Source: Scleropages formosus (Eukaryota; Chordata; Actinopteri; Osteoglossiformes; Osteoglossidae). Taken from it: a stretch of 64,000 nucleotides of DNA. A program made the translations under genes and the position numbers. The DNA lies in NCBI RefSeq assembly GCF_900964775.1, contig NC_041815.1, forward strand, positions 8,273,443 through 8,337,442. The letters run 5' to 3'. Shown piece after piece: positions 1 through 10,854 of this stretch (the first letter of the stretch is position 1; each line of letters starts with the position of its first letter). The notes under the pieces are model-generated. The model ran no database searches. It was not told the DNA's origin and saw nothing but the letters and a program-made list of their open reading frames with translations.

Positions 1-164
1 CAGAATCTTCATTTCATCTAGCTCCCACAGCACTTACAGCTTGAGTCTGGTGCTCCTGAGTTTTTACGTGACATTTAGTATTTTAACTGACACTTTTCTG
101 CAAGGTGACTTAAAATGTTAAGGTAGCCACAAATATCTACCCATTTATACAGCTGGGTAATTTC
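1..164. other. unassigned left edge
   Basis: I see no gene or known repeat in this AT-rich stretch. Confidence 0.4.
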
Positions 165-275
165 ACTGGAGCAATTTCAGGCTAAGAACCTTGCTTAAGG
201 GTACTACAGCTGGAGGTGAGACTCAAACCTCTGACCTTTGAGTCAAAAGAAATAACTCTGCTACCAGCCATCCTA
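165..275 (-). repeat. SINE-like fragment (SINE-3 type)
   Basis: Read on the minus strand, it has a tRNA-like region followed by the phrase meaning 'clearing the lowest level of a tRNA-like SINE tail' shared with 7190-7323: CTTGCTTAAGGGTACTACAG and a TATAAATGGGTA-like motif. Ends are approximate. Confidence 0.5.
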
Positions 276-341
276 TAGACTATGTACTGACATCATATTG
301 TAAACAGATATATTTTCTTTATACAATACATAATGTAATTG

Positions 342-557
342 TACACACACACACACACCTTGTCTGAAACTGCTTGTCCTATATGGGGTCGCAGGGAGCC
401 GGAGCCTAACCCGGCAACAAAGGGCATAAGGCTGGAAGGGGAGGGGACACACCCAGGACAGGATACCAGTCCGTCAAAAGGCACCCCAAGTAGGACTTGA
501 ACCCCAGATCCACCAGAGAGCAGGACCCAGTCCAACCCACTGCACCACCATATCCCC
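342..557 (-). repeat. SINE-1, tRNA-derived, CA tail
   Basis: A short CA run (the TG tail read backwards) leads into the SINE-1 body and ends in the reverse complement of the tRNA-like head, including the box B match GGACTTGAACCCC. SINE-1 is about 200 bases long and is the commonest repeat in the window. Confidence 0.85.
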
Positions 558-685
558 ATGTAAGTATCATAACAATGACAATTATTATATTATCATTTCA
601 CATTTAATAATTATGTAATTGATAGAAAATATAATGTACTACTGTAAGTTCATTAATCTATTCTCAGTAACTGATTATGCCATTC

Positions 686-891
686 GGGGGGTGTGGTAGC
701 GCAGTGGGTTGGACCACGGTCCTGCTCTCTGGTGGGTCTGGGGTTCGAGTCCTGCTTGGGGTGCCTTGTGATGGACTGGCGTCCTGTCCTGGGTGTGTCC
801 CCTCCCCCTCTGGCCTTGTGCCCTGTGTTGCCGGGTAGGCTCCGGTTCCCTGTGACCCCGTATGGGACAAGCGGTTCCGAAATGTGTGTAT
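686..891 (+). repeat. SINE-1, tRNA-derived
   Basis: The tRNA-like head carries box A (GTAGCGCAGTGGGTTGG) and box B (GGTTCGAGTCC). It is followed by the SINE-1 body and the tail GACAAGCGGTTCCGAAATGTG with a short TG run. Confidence 0.88.
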
Positions 892-894
892 ATG

Positions 895-1400
895 GTCTTG
901 AGTAACCTTATGGCTTTCAACTGGTGTATAAGCGTTGTGTAAACATTAATACTAGAGAGACTATACTACACTGCTGTTTGTTGTTACAACCAGTTAAGTG
1001 GCAAATTTCCAAAGATACAAATATTCCCCAATTTACATCTTTCAGTTGTATTTTTTTCACTTTTCTCTACATTTTCTTCAATGCATTTTTGATGTGGAAC
1101 AAATGCCACTAGTGATTACAATGCTAGGTAGTTGATGCCAATAAAACACACTAAAATAAAATAGGAATATAGGACTTGTTCTGCATGTGTCGATCAATAA
1201 AGAGACAAAAAAACTGCATGTTTGTAAGATGAACTGGAGATGCCTTTTTATTTTCAGCTATCTTATACTTGTTTCAATCTTAATACATCTCATAGTCCAT
1301 GTACATATTACAATAAAGCTTACAAAGTATGTCTGTAGCTACAAAAGAATTTTACAGAACATAACCTGATCTTTGAATGAATTCATGTAGCTGATGCAAT
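895..1400 (+). repeat. Tail of an upstream array unit ('unit 0')
   Basis: This stretch matches 10030-10560 of unit 1 and its counterparts near 24430, 32400 and 44265 in order and spacing. Shared landmarks are GGCAAATTTCCAAAGATA, CAGTGATTACAATGCTAGG-like text, GTCAATAAAACA-like text and ATGCCTTTTTATTTTC. It is more diverged than units 1-4 are from each other. It shows that the duplicated array continues to the left of the window. Confidence 0.8.
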
Positions 1401-1510
1401 TTAGGGTAGGGTGCCTTGCTCAAGGGTACTACAGTAGTAGGAGACATTCAATCCAGCAACCGTGAATCCAAAGGCAGCAGCTCTAACCACTACACTACCA
1501 GATGCCTCTA
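1401..1510 (-). repeat. SINE-3-like fragment
   Basis: The minus strand shows a tRNA-like head and CTTGCTCAAGGGTACTACAG, as at 165-275. Boundaries are approximate. Confidence 0.5.
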
Positions 1511-2240
<730 letters not shown>

Positions 2241-2253
2241 GCACAATACAACA

Positions 2254-3251
2254 TGTTTGTGTATATTTCTTCTTGATGTCACATGGAGCTTCTGTGATGA
2301 AAATTCAACTTTTTCATGGATTGTTAAATTGTGTAAAGTGTTTGTTCCATTGCATTTGAATTTTTATATGTGTTAATGTCTCACATCACGGTACACCTAG
2401 CTCCCTTGGATTATTCGACTCCCTCTTCTCTAGTCTCCGCCCTGCGCCATCACGCCTCTTCAACTGATGTAGAAAGCTGTTGCACAAGTTGTGACTGACC
2501 TGCCAAAGACTTTCTGTATGTCTTTGTGACTTGCAGGATATACACACATACAGAATGTACCATAACGCAATACCTTTACCAAATATCATGCACACATGCA
2601 GTAAAACCTACCTCTACTTACTATGCTGGTAGCTATGCCACCATAACATATACACCTAACAACCATAAACTAACATTCAGTTGCCATGACTCCCATTTTA
2701 AGTCCTTGCTTGACAGTGAGAAGGGACTTGCCCTGGAGCTCAAGAGCCCAAGGGGGTTAAAACTGTCCTCGTTCTCCTCTCTTGTGCAGACTCTAATTCA
2801 GAGTTACAGAAAAAAAAAAGACTATTGAAACCAGATACCCCAAGTTACAGTTCTCTTATCTCAAGGATTAGTACATTTGTCACAGCCCCCAGACATTAGT
2901 TTCCTGCCGCCTATTGGTTACAATCAAAAATGGTCAAAGGACCAGCACCCAATACCTGCAGAGCCTGGTCAATCCCTACACCTTACCAGAACTTCTGTGC
3001 TTCTCCACCTCTGGTCACTTGCTTGTCCAACTCATGAGGGATCCAAATCAAAGGCCTGTCAGACCTCAGTTTTATGAAATAAACTCCCTTGTTTACTTTG
3101 ATAACCATATCATATTCTTGCAGTGTATAATAATCTATCCTGAAGGCACTGCTTTCGCATGTCGCAGTTAAAACAAAAGACTGAACATAACACCAATAGC
3201 TGACCAACACAAACCTGAAATATTTAAATTCACGTAAATTGGGCCAGGTAT
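2254..3251. other. unassigned intergenic, about 1 kb
   Basis: No convincing reading frame, RNA gene or known repeat was seen. The open frames here lack family motifs and are short. Confidence 0.4.
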
Positions 3252-3461
3252 GGGGGTGCGGTGGCACAGTGGGTTGGACCACGGTCATGCTCTCCGATGG
3301 GTCTGGGGTTCAAGTCCTGCTTGGGGTGCCTTGTGACAGACTGGTGTCCTGTCCTGGGTGTGTCCCCTTCCCCCTCTGGCCTTACGCCCTGTGTTACTGG
3401 GTAGGCTCTGGTTCCCCGCGACCCCGTATGGGACAAGTGGTTCTGAAAATGTGTGTGTGTG
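3252..3461 (+). repeat. SINE-1
   Basis: tRNA-like head (GTGGCACAGTGGGTTGG), body and tail GACAAGTGGTTCTGAAAATG with a short TG run. Confidence 0.9.
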
Positions 3462-3558
3462 GTCCATGTATGAAAGAGTCAATGGTAATGCACTTTCTGA
3501 GGGATAATTAGGTGTTGACCTTGCCTCAGAGAATTTAAAGGTCTTTGTTGTTAAATGC

Positions 3559-3766
3559 GGGGGGAGCGGTGGCGCAGTGGGTTGGACCGGGTCCTGCTCT
3601 CTGGTGGGTCTGGGGTTCGAGTCCTGCTTGGGGTGCCTTGCGGCGGACTGGTGTCCCGTCCTGGGTGTGTCCCCTCCCCCTCCAGCCATACGCCCTGTGT
3701 TACTGAGTAGGCTCTGGTTCCCCGTGACCCCGTATGGGGCAAGCGGTTCTGAAAATGTGTGTGTGT
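3559..3766 (+). repeat. SINE-1 with perfect 12-bp target duplication
   Basis: Complete SINE-1 flanked by GTTGTTAAATGC at 3547-3558 and 3765-3776. The same target text, GTTGTTAAATAC, directly follows the gypsy elements at 15689 and 38040, so it is part of the old array unit. Confidence 0.95.
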
Positions 3767-3783
3767 TGTTAAATGCACTTTTG

Positions 3784-4573
3784 TACAGCCCAAATTCCAA
3801 AAAAAATTGGGACAGTAAGAAAAATGATAAGGAAATCAAAACTGAGCGATTATTAACTTTACTTTGATTTGTACTCAAACAAAAATGGTATAAAGACAAG
3901 GAAGTTGTTTTAACAAATCAGATGCATACTTCTGTGAAGATATGCATTTCTTCTGAAATTGCCTGCAGCACGTTCCAAAAAAATTGGAAAAGTCGAGTGT
4001 TTACCACTCTGTAACGTCACCATATCTTTTAACAACACTTAGGTATTTGGGCGAGTTAAGCAAGCATCATTTTCCCCCTTTCATCCATTATGTAGGTCTT
4101 CGGTAAAGCAATGGTACAGGACTTTCGTTACCGTATTTTGCGCTACAGAATTTGCTACACATTCCCAACCGGAGACAGATCAGGAGTGCAGGCATGCCAA
4201 TCTAGTTACAGTACTCTGCTTAAGCAGTCATGCACTTATAATCTGGGCAGAATGTCGGGACACCCCTGGATAAAAGGGCATCTGGATGGCAGCATATGTT
4301 GTTCCACAATTTGTTCATATCTTTCTGCATTAATGGTGCCCTCACAGATGTATAAGTTACCCATGCCATGGGCACTGACAAATCTCCGTATCATGACAGG
4401 CACTGGCTTTTGGACCTGATGCTGATAACAGCTTGGATAACCCTTTTCCTCCTTGGCCTGGAGAACATGATGGTTTTCTTTTCCAAAAACTACCTGAATT
4501 GTTCGAGCGTCAGACCACAAAATACAAGTGTTCTGTGCTGCGGTCCATCTCAGATGGCACCGAGCCCAGAGAG
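3784..4573 (-). mobile_element. Tc1-type DNA transposon, truncated
   Basis: The left end carries the inverted-repeat-like start ACAGCCCAAATTCCAAAAAA. The minus strand at 4236-4520 encodes a Tc1-like transposase piece: a WSD start, a VVFGKEN stretch, an SAHGMG stretch and a NAERY stretch that match the middle of Tc1 transposases. The frame is broken and the other terminal repeat is missing, because the copy stops where the OR-A upstream block begins. Copies with the same history lie at 15707, 38057 and 52455. It is not active. Confidence 0.8.
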
Positions 4574-4605
4574 TTGAACTCTTGTTTACTCTTGTCTTTA
4601 GCTAG

Positions 4606-4743
4606 CACTCTACCAAGGGAATACAGAACTGTACATTTAAGCAGCAGGAGGTCGGACTTGTTGGAGTATCGGGTATCTGACTGTGAAGAGCGCTTTGGTT
4701 TTGGACTGCAGGAGCCACAGCTTTAAACACTGGAACCTGGAAT
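4606..4743 (+). promoter_or_regulatory. Candidate 5' noncoding exon of OR-A1
   Basis: This block recurs upstream of all five OR-A genes. It is preceded by a pyrimidine-rich stretch ending in AG (TTTACTCTTGTCTTTAGCTAG) and followed by the donor-like AAT|GTAAAAC. Unit 1 lacks about 10 bases at the exon start that the others keep. Fish odorant receptor genes often have short noncoding leader exons; that this is one is inference. Confidence 0.4.
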
Positions 4744-5179
4744 GTAAAACACTTTTGCCATTTTTTTTATTTCTCTCTGTATGAAAAAGAAAATGCATAT
4801 TGCTTTTCAAATGATTTTTTTCTTTTGAATTAAATATATAAAGATTGTGAAATCAAGTATAAAATAAATCCTGGGCTGCCTTTTCCAAATCATTAATGTT
4901 ATCAATCAATAATTATTTCAAACATAATTATAACTTAGGTCAGTATATTTTTCACTTTTTATAGGGTTTAATATGTATGTATCATGTAAATCGATGTTTG
5001 GGTACATGGCCCTTAAAAGTAGTGGAGAAAATTCTGTTGTATACCTGTAGATAAAGCTTGAATGTGCACAGCTGTTTGTGCTTTATGATTTACATTTTGA
5101 AATAATGCTTTTCTTCAATACATGAAATAAAGTTACTGCTAGATACGAATTTAAGCATTTACTCTCTCGCATTCTCTAG
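4744..5179 (+). other. Upstream spacer / candidate intron of OR-A1
   Basis: AT-rich and conserved in all OR-A units. It ends in the pyrimidine-rich acceptor-like TTTACTCTCTCGCATTCTCTAG just before the short leader of OR-A1. No reading frame or repeat seen. Confidence 0.45.
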
Positions 5180-5211
5180 GTGTTTTTGAAAGTGCCACAC
5201 TGTGCAGCAAG

Positions 5212-6162
5212 ATGTCGGAACATGCAGCAAGAAATATCTCTCACACGGACTTCATATTAAGTGGCTTCTCTGGATCCAGAGAGTGGAAACAACTTCTCTT
5301 CATCCCATTTTTCCTCTTGTTTGTAATGTCAATCACTGCAAACTCCATGATTATATTTATAATCTTATCGCACAGGGCTTTGCATTCTCCAATGTACCTG
5401 CTGATTTGTGTGATGGCTTTTGTTGATTTGGTTATACCAATATTCTTTGTTCCAAATATGCTCTTTAATCTCCTGTTTAACTGGAACCATATATCTCTGA
5501 TGGGTTGCCTGGTTCAGATGTTCTGCATTCATTTCTTTGCATCAGTGCAGACTACTATCTTGCTGTGGATGGCCCTGGATCGTTTCTACGCCATCTGCAC
5601 TCCACTCCATTACAATGAACACATGAGAATCTCTGCATTCCTGAAATTTGTAATTATACCGATGCTCAGAAATGCAGTTTTCATTTCAGCAATAGTTGGC
5701 CTGGCTCGATCTTTGTCATACTGCCAGTCCAACGAGATTAAGCACTGCTTCTGTGAACACATGGCATTGGTCACCCTTGCATGTGGTCCCATATATGTTA
5801 ACAGTGTTGTAGGACTATGTGGTGTTTTTTTCATCTCAACAGCTGATATCCTTTTAATTGCTCTTTCATATGTTAGAATATTTGTCTCTCTGTTTAAATC
5901 AGGCAAATCCAGTCAAAAAGCATTCAGTACATGCATCACTCATATTATTGTCATGTTTGTGGGTTTAATTTTTGCCTTAACATCGTTTCTTTCCTACAGA
6001 ATAAAAAATGACATGTCATCAAATAGTCATATGGCGATCAGTTCAATGTATTTGCTTGTGCCTACCTGTTTAAATCCAATAATTTATGGTATCAGGACAA
6101 AAGAAATAAGACAGCAAGTAATAAAAGCAATTGGAAGCAAGTGTGGAAAAATGTCCACGTAG
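5212..6162 (+). CDS. Odorant receptor OR-A1 (fish class I type), intact
   Basis: A 316-residue seven-helix G-protein-coupled receptor, expected in the membrane of olfactory sensory neurons, where it would bind odorants and signal through a G-alpha-olf type protein. Seen: N-glycosylation site N8-I-S; helix 1 with N44; LHSPMY 57-62; D72 in helix 2; C99 at the start of helix 3; MALDRF 120-125 (DRY variant); loop-2 cysteines C171, C179, C181, C191; SY 219-220; KAFSTC 236-241; NPIIYG 288-293. The length fits the family and there is no intron in the coding part. The ATG at 5212 is chosen because it aligns in all five copies, lies 32 bases after an acceptor-like AG and gives the usual short N-terminus with a glycosylation site. 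Placement near the OR51/52-like class I group is from memory; the ligand is unknown. Confidence 0.96.
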   Translation: MSEHAARNISHTDFILSGFSGSREWKQLLFIPFFLLFVMSITANSMIIFIILSHRALHSPMYLLICVMAFVDLVIPIFFVPNMLFNLLFNWNHISLMGCLVQMFCIHFFASVQTTILLWMALDRFYAICTPLHYNEHMRISAFLKFVIIPMLRNAVFISAIVGLARSLSYCQSNEIKHCFCEHMALVTLACGPIYVNSVVGLCGVFFISTADILLIALSYVRIFVSLFKSGKSSQKAFSTCITHIIVMFVGLIFALTSFLSYRIKNDMSSNSHMAISSMYLLVPTCLNPIIYGIRTKEIRQQVIKAIGSKCGKMST

Positions 6163-6220
6163 CACTGAAGTAAGACAGTTTACATAAAAATTACTGATTT
6201 ACAAACATGTATCTTAACTG

Positions 6221-6561
6221 TGTCACGCCCACAAACTCGGCTACTAATCAGGCTCCGGGCACATCAAAGGGCATCCCTGACCTTAGGAAGCTGCGGAACC
6301 TTGCTTCAGCCTCGTGACTCACTCGTGTTCCTAGTAATTGCTCCTCGTCCTGCTCCTCGTGATTGACTCCCTGGTCTGCCTCGACTCCTCGCCTGTCTTT
6401 GAATTACACCTCTCGGATTCTCCCTTCGGACTACGTGCGCACATCGGTTACCCTTGCCTGCCTCCTCGACCATGTGCATGTCTTCCGGATCGCCCCCTGA
6501 ACCAGCTCACTCTACTCCGCGCTTGGGTTCGACGCACCTGCCCCGCGGAAACACCGTGACA
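6221..6561 (+). mobile_element. Solo LTR-like element, 341 bp
   Basis: It begins TGTCACGCCC and ends CCGTGACA, is much more GC-rich than its surroundings, and is absent from the same place in units 2-5. The bases on each side (AACTG and AACTA) suggest a 4-5 base target duplication. It looks like a lone terminal repeat of a Ty3/gypsy-like element. No internal region is present. Confidence 0.65.
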
Positions 6562-7189
6562 AACTATCTTTTTTAAAATATCTTTTTACGGAATACACGT
6601 TTGGTTCGCTTACTAACTACTGTTAGTGTTAACTTAAAATTTTCTCAAGGGTGAAATCATCTTAAAATTATTTAAATGTATTTCTTGCATAAGTCAATGG
6701 ATCAAAACAATAAAGCAAGCTGTGACACATCCTGAAAAAATAGTTTTGCCATTTGTGTCATATTTCTGGGAACTTTCCATTTTTTCAACAAAACAGAAAA
6801 AAATACAACACATCATTAAACATCAGTGTTAAATAATGGTTACAACACCAGCTCATTCTGTTGCGCAGATGATTAAGCAAAATAGTAAGAATGTTATATT
6901 GTAAAATACAATACAGGCAATCAATAATACACAGAGCAGTCAGGAAACTTAAGTCAATAGCTTTCATAAATTGAAGTTCATGAACTACGGGTAATTTTAC
7001 ACGGTGCTGTTTGGTCAAGGAGGCATGCTGTGCAGCAATGATCAGGTCTGTCAGCAGCATGTATGGAGATGAGCTGACCATCCTTTTTCCTCTGTCTGTT
7101 GTGGCTTAAGTTTGTAGCTCTTACACAAGGTTGTCAAGACGAAGGCTGATGGAGTTATTTAATAGGCTTATTAATATGTACTAGTAGTT
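6562..7189 (+). repeat. Duplicated 3' flank of OR-A1
   Basis: The stretch is repeated after every OR-A gene. It contains a possible polyadenylation signal AATAAA at 6709-6714 that units 2-4 share, followed by GCAAGCTGTGACACATCCTG. No coding signal seen. Confidence 0.6.
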
Positions 7190-7323
7190 GAATGCAAAGG
7201 TTGCTGCTTTGAGGGTACTTAGCCAAAATTGCTCTAGTAAAATTTTGTTGTTGTATAAATGGGTAAATAGTTGTAGGCTGCTTTGGAGAAAAGTGTCACA
7301 TAAATGAATAAATGTAAATGTAG
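7190..7323 (+). repeat. SINE-3 fragment (shared tail type)
   Basis: It contains GGGTACTTAGCC, TATAAATGGGTAAATAG and the tail TTTGGAGAAAAGTGTCACAT followed by AAATGAATAAATGTAAATG. This tail is shared by L2-type LINEs and several fish SINEs. It is present at the same spot in all five units (unit 5 keeps a longer head). Confidence 0.65.
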
Positions 7324-8069
7324 TTATGCGGCATTTTAAGACGAGATACGGATTAACGCACATCTCAGTTGTGCTCAGGCAGGACAATCCACATACTGGA
7401 TAGTTCCCTGATGATGAAGGAGGCATAGTATCAGGCAAAGGAGCAATTTTTGGGTGCATTGCTTAGGAACGCTGGCTCTTTCATTCATTCATGTCAGACA
7501 TGTTCGAAAAAAGGAGGACAGGCAGATTGAATTGGAAGACAAGGTGCCACTATTATTCCCCACCTCTAACTCCAGATTACTTGCCATGTTTAAAGGATCC
7601 TTCGCAGTCACACAGTGAGTAAGGGATGTAGATTATGAGGTCAATAAGAATGACAGGGTAATAGTTGGATCATCTCACTTCGTTAAAAAATCAGTATAGC
7701 TGAATTCACACATTCCTTGCAATGCCTAACTTGGACAAAGTCGAACATGGAATACTGGCTTTCCTCTCAGCACAAGCATGATTTACTGACATTCTGGAAT
7801 AAGCAAAAACAGAATTCTAGTGTGTTAAGTCTCGCATTTTACTTCGATTTCTAAAACACTTGCATCTGCACTGGACTATGCATCTTGTTTAATATGGTTC
7901 AAATCTCAACGTAGGTGCAAAAATAGGCAGGTGGGAGAAGTCATGACCACGTATGTCTTATCCTCTATCTCCCCACCACAACCCCACATTATTGAAAGGT
8001 TACACGCTAAATCTCAGTGTCAGTTTTTTTCTCTGTCAAACACATTTCAGATAAAGAAACCAAAGTGAC
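7324..8069 (+). repeat. Duplicated spacer between OR-A1 and OR-B remnant
   Basis: Highly similar to 19243-19988, 29686-30431 and 41589-42330; no gene seen. It ends in the acceptor-like TTCTCTGTCAAACACATTTCAG that also precedes the intact OR-B at 61043. Confidence 0.6.
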
Positions 8070-8330
8070 ATGGCTGAAGAAATTCATCAAAACAACTTGT
8101 CTTTCTACCTGGTAGGGAGCATTACATTTCTATCACATAACATCAGCATTGACATTGCAACAGACATTAACATCTTTTTAGGTATAGGTATACTGTACAT
8201 AATTTTTCCTGATACTGTGAACCCCATTATTTGAGTCTGGACCAAGGAAATAAGGAATGTCATTCTAAAAATGTTCAAGGTGAGGTCACATAAAATGAAA
8301 AATATAAATGTGTCAACAGTGAAAGTTTAA
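8070..8330 (+). pseudogene. OR-B remnant, unit 1
   Basis: Compared with the intact gene at 61043-62026, the first ten codons join directly to the helix 6 region (SFYLVGSITFLSHN) through one internal deletion of about 0.73 kb, leaving helix 7 and the tail. The conserved NPIIYG is cut: loss of three bases after ATTATT makes a TGA in place of Tyr-Gly. The same deletion and stop occur in unit 3, so they predate the higher-order duplication. It cannot make a receptor. Confidence 0.92.
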
Positions 8331-8377
8331 TCTTGGTGCATCAGCAACTTTTCCCAATGAAAAGCTTCAACTGATAA

Positions 8378-8596
8378 CACACACACACAGAACCACTTGT
8401 CCCATACGGGGAGCCAGAGCCTAACCCGGCAACACGGGGCGTAAGGCTAGAGTGGGAGGGGACACACCCAGGACAGGACGCCAGTCCACCTCAAGGCACC
8501 CCAAGCGGGACTCAAACCCCAGACCCACTGGAGAGCACAACCCACTCCAACCCACTGCCCCACTGCGCCACTGCACCACCACACCACCGCACCCCT
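8378..8596 (-). repeat. SINE-1 after the OR-B remnant (unit 1)
   Basis: Reverse SINE-1 with a short CA tail. It is flanked by a 14-base target duplication with one mismatch (CTTCAACTGATAAC at 8365-8378 and CTTCAACTGATTAC at 8597-8610). Present in units 1, 3 and 4; absent in units 2 and 5. Confidence 0.92.
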
Positions 8597-8916
8597 CTTC
8601 AACTGATTACACAATGAATATAATCTTACAGCACAGTTGAAAGTTCAGTAGGAGCTGAGAAAGAAGTTAGTCAGATTTCCACAGTATACTAAAAGAATTC
8701 ATTCTTTTACAATGGCTGGTCATTTGAAATATACAGTATAAAGAAAAAACACGAATATTAATAAAAAAACATGAATTTTCAGGAGGAAAACATTTTCCAA
8801 TGCTGAATGTGAATTATTATGTGATCATATATTAGAAAACGTTGACAAAATTAGCTAGAGCAGAAACTCACTCGCATTAAATCAATGCCTTTACATTTGT
8901 ACAAATTTTATTTGAA
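8597..8916 (+). repeat. Duplicated flank between two SINEs
   Basis: About 320 bases found in every unit, including unit 5 near 62745-63040. No gene. Confidence 0.6.
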
Positions 8917-9250
8917 GGCCACAGCAAGTAGCGCTGCTGTCTCACAGCGCCTCGGTGGTGTGAGGGGACGTGGGTTCGATCCCTGCTCAGTCTGTGTGGA
9001 GTTTGCATGTCCCCCCCTGTCTGCATGGGTTCCCTCCTACTGTCCAAAGACATGATGTTCAGGTTCTCCATAGTGTGAGAGTAACACAGAGAGAGTATGT
9101 TCCACTGGTGTATGGAGGAGTGACCCATTGTTAGTATTGTATCTAGCAGTGTAAGTAACCTTGGTGAATAAGGTGTGTGGCCTGATAACACTACATAGAG
9201 TTCACTGGAAGTCACTTTGGAGAAAAGCATCTGCTAAATAAATGTAATGT
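8917..9250 (+). repeat. V-SINE-like element, unit 1
   Basis: A tRNA-like head with box B (GGGTTCGATCCC), a central part with GTCCAAAGACATG typical of the V-domain of vertebrate SINEs, and the L2-type tail CACTTTGGAGAAAAGCATCT with AAATAAATGTAATG. Shared by units 1-4; unit 5 has the empty site near 63040. Confidence 0.85.
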
Positions 9251-10854
9251 ATTATGATATGGCTTTGGCTTTAATTTCAGCTGTAGGCCTAAGTCTGAAT
9301 AACACCTGTATTTTGCAAGGTGAACCATCAGAAGAAACATCTGTTGTGAAAAGTCAAAAGTTTCAACTCAAGCTCAATTTTCTTTCAAGCTAAAGTACCA
9401 TCTTCTGGTGAAATAGTCTGAAGAAAAAAGATATTTTTTTATAACACAAACATATTTTTAGCTCGTTTTAAGAACTTGTTTAAAGCCCATCATGTAAACT
9501 TAAAAATGGCATTTTATTTTAATGTATAATATAACAATGAAGTCTGAAACCATTGCTCAACTTCCAGGCATGCAGGGCCTTTCTGAGAGCAAAACTGCCC
9601 GCTGTCGATAAGTAGAACGATGGTCCTGTGTTTCTGTCTGAAGCTCCTCTTCTAGGGAATACCATAGGTAATAAAAAGGGAAATCTTAGGGACTCAGTGC
9701 ACAGCACACAACAGGTACGTAATGAGGACCAGTGATAAACAAGGATGTGTCCTAATCACTTCTTGCACCACTGTTAACACAATTAGGCTGCAACTTTTAA
9801 ATGACCAGCAGAAGGAGAAACAACACTCATGGGCAATCTTTGAGGGCAGAAAACTACTTCCATCAAAACACCTGAGCCTAATTTTCTAAAACCCTTATAC
9901 ATTAATCAGGGAACACTTGTTAAAGAGAGTACCAATTTGGGAAAAACGAAACAACCCAGGAAATCAGGACAATACACACAGAAACACAGATCAGGTTCTT
10001 CTTTTCATGCAGCTGTAAGTGTGATCGGTGCTCAGTAATTTTATGGCTTTTAACAGTGTCATAAGAGTTGTGTACAGACTAATACCAAAGTGATTTTACT
10101 GTGTAAAATTGCTGCCAATTGTTACAACAAGTGGCAAATTTCCAAAGATATAAATATTTCCCAGTTTCCCGCTTTCAGCTGTATTTTCTTCACTTTTCCC
10201 TTCATTTTGTTCAATGCATTTTTGTTGTGTAACAAATGTCACCAGTGATTACAATGCTAGGTGGTTAATGTCAATAAAACATGAATATAGGACTTGCTCC
10301 ACACGTGTCAATCAATAATGAGACAGAAAATCTGCCTGTTTGCAAGATGATTCTCTCAACAGTGAGCATTAAACAAAACCAGAGATAATGCCTTTTTATT
10401 TTCGCCTACTTTCTACTGGTTGTAATCTTAATGTATCTCAAAGTCCATTTACATATTACAATGAGCCTTTCAAAGTATACTTGTAGCTGCAAAAAAAAAA
10501 TTACAGAACTTAACTAGACCTTTAAATGAATTCATCTATATGATGCTTTTCTCCAAAGTATAAGCGGGTGGGAGGCAGCACACGGGCAGAGATGGAGTTG
10601 TATTGATGGAAAGCTCTTCAAATCCCCCTGCCTCAGACTAATTAATGACAATCAGCTGCAGCCCCTTGAGTGAACTTCATGATGGACATTGAAGCAGCTG
10701 GTCTGAAAACTGTTGGAGAGGACTGCTTGGGGAATGTTTTTTGGGTGCTTTTTCTTTTCTTTTCTTTTTTTTTTTTTTTGCGGCTTCACGTGAAAGGGCT
10801 CTTTTGGTTTAACTAAATCTGTTGTAACTTTTCGACACATGGGGGCAGTTGATA
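9251..10854 (+). repeat. Duplicated 3' module, unit 1
   Basis: About 1.6 kb present in units 1-4, in part in unit 0 (895-1400), and starting again at the right edge in unit 5. No reading frame with family motifs. A T-rich run lies near 10763-10780. Confidence 0.6.

Noticed and set aside
686-891. Possible tRNA genes at the heads of SINE-1 and V-SINE copies
   Set aside because: Box A and B are present but no acceptor stem closes and the sequence continues into SINE bodies with target duplications, so they are retroposons.
5202-5426. Alternative proteins starting MQQD... overlapping each OR-A start
   Set aside because: They are shifted-frame shadows of the receptor genes; they recur only because the genes are duplicated.
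6338-6559. Cysteine- and leucine-rich frame at 6338-6559
   Set aside because: Lies entirely inside the solo LTR-like element and has no family motif.
7181-7459. A 92-codon minus-strand frame kept in units 1-4
   Set aside because: It overlaps the SINE-3 tail and is conserved only because the units are recent duplicates; unit 5 does not keep it intact.
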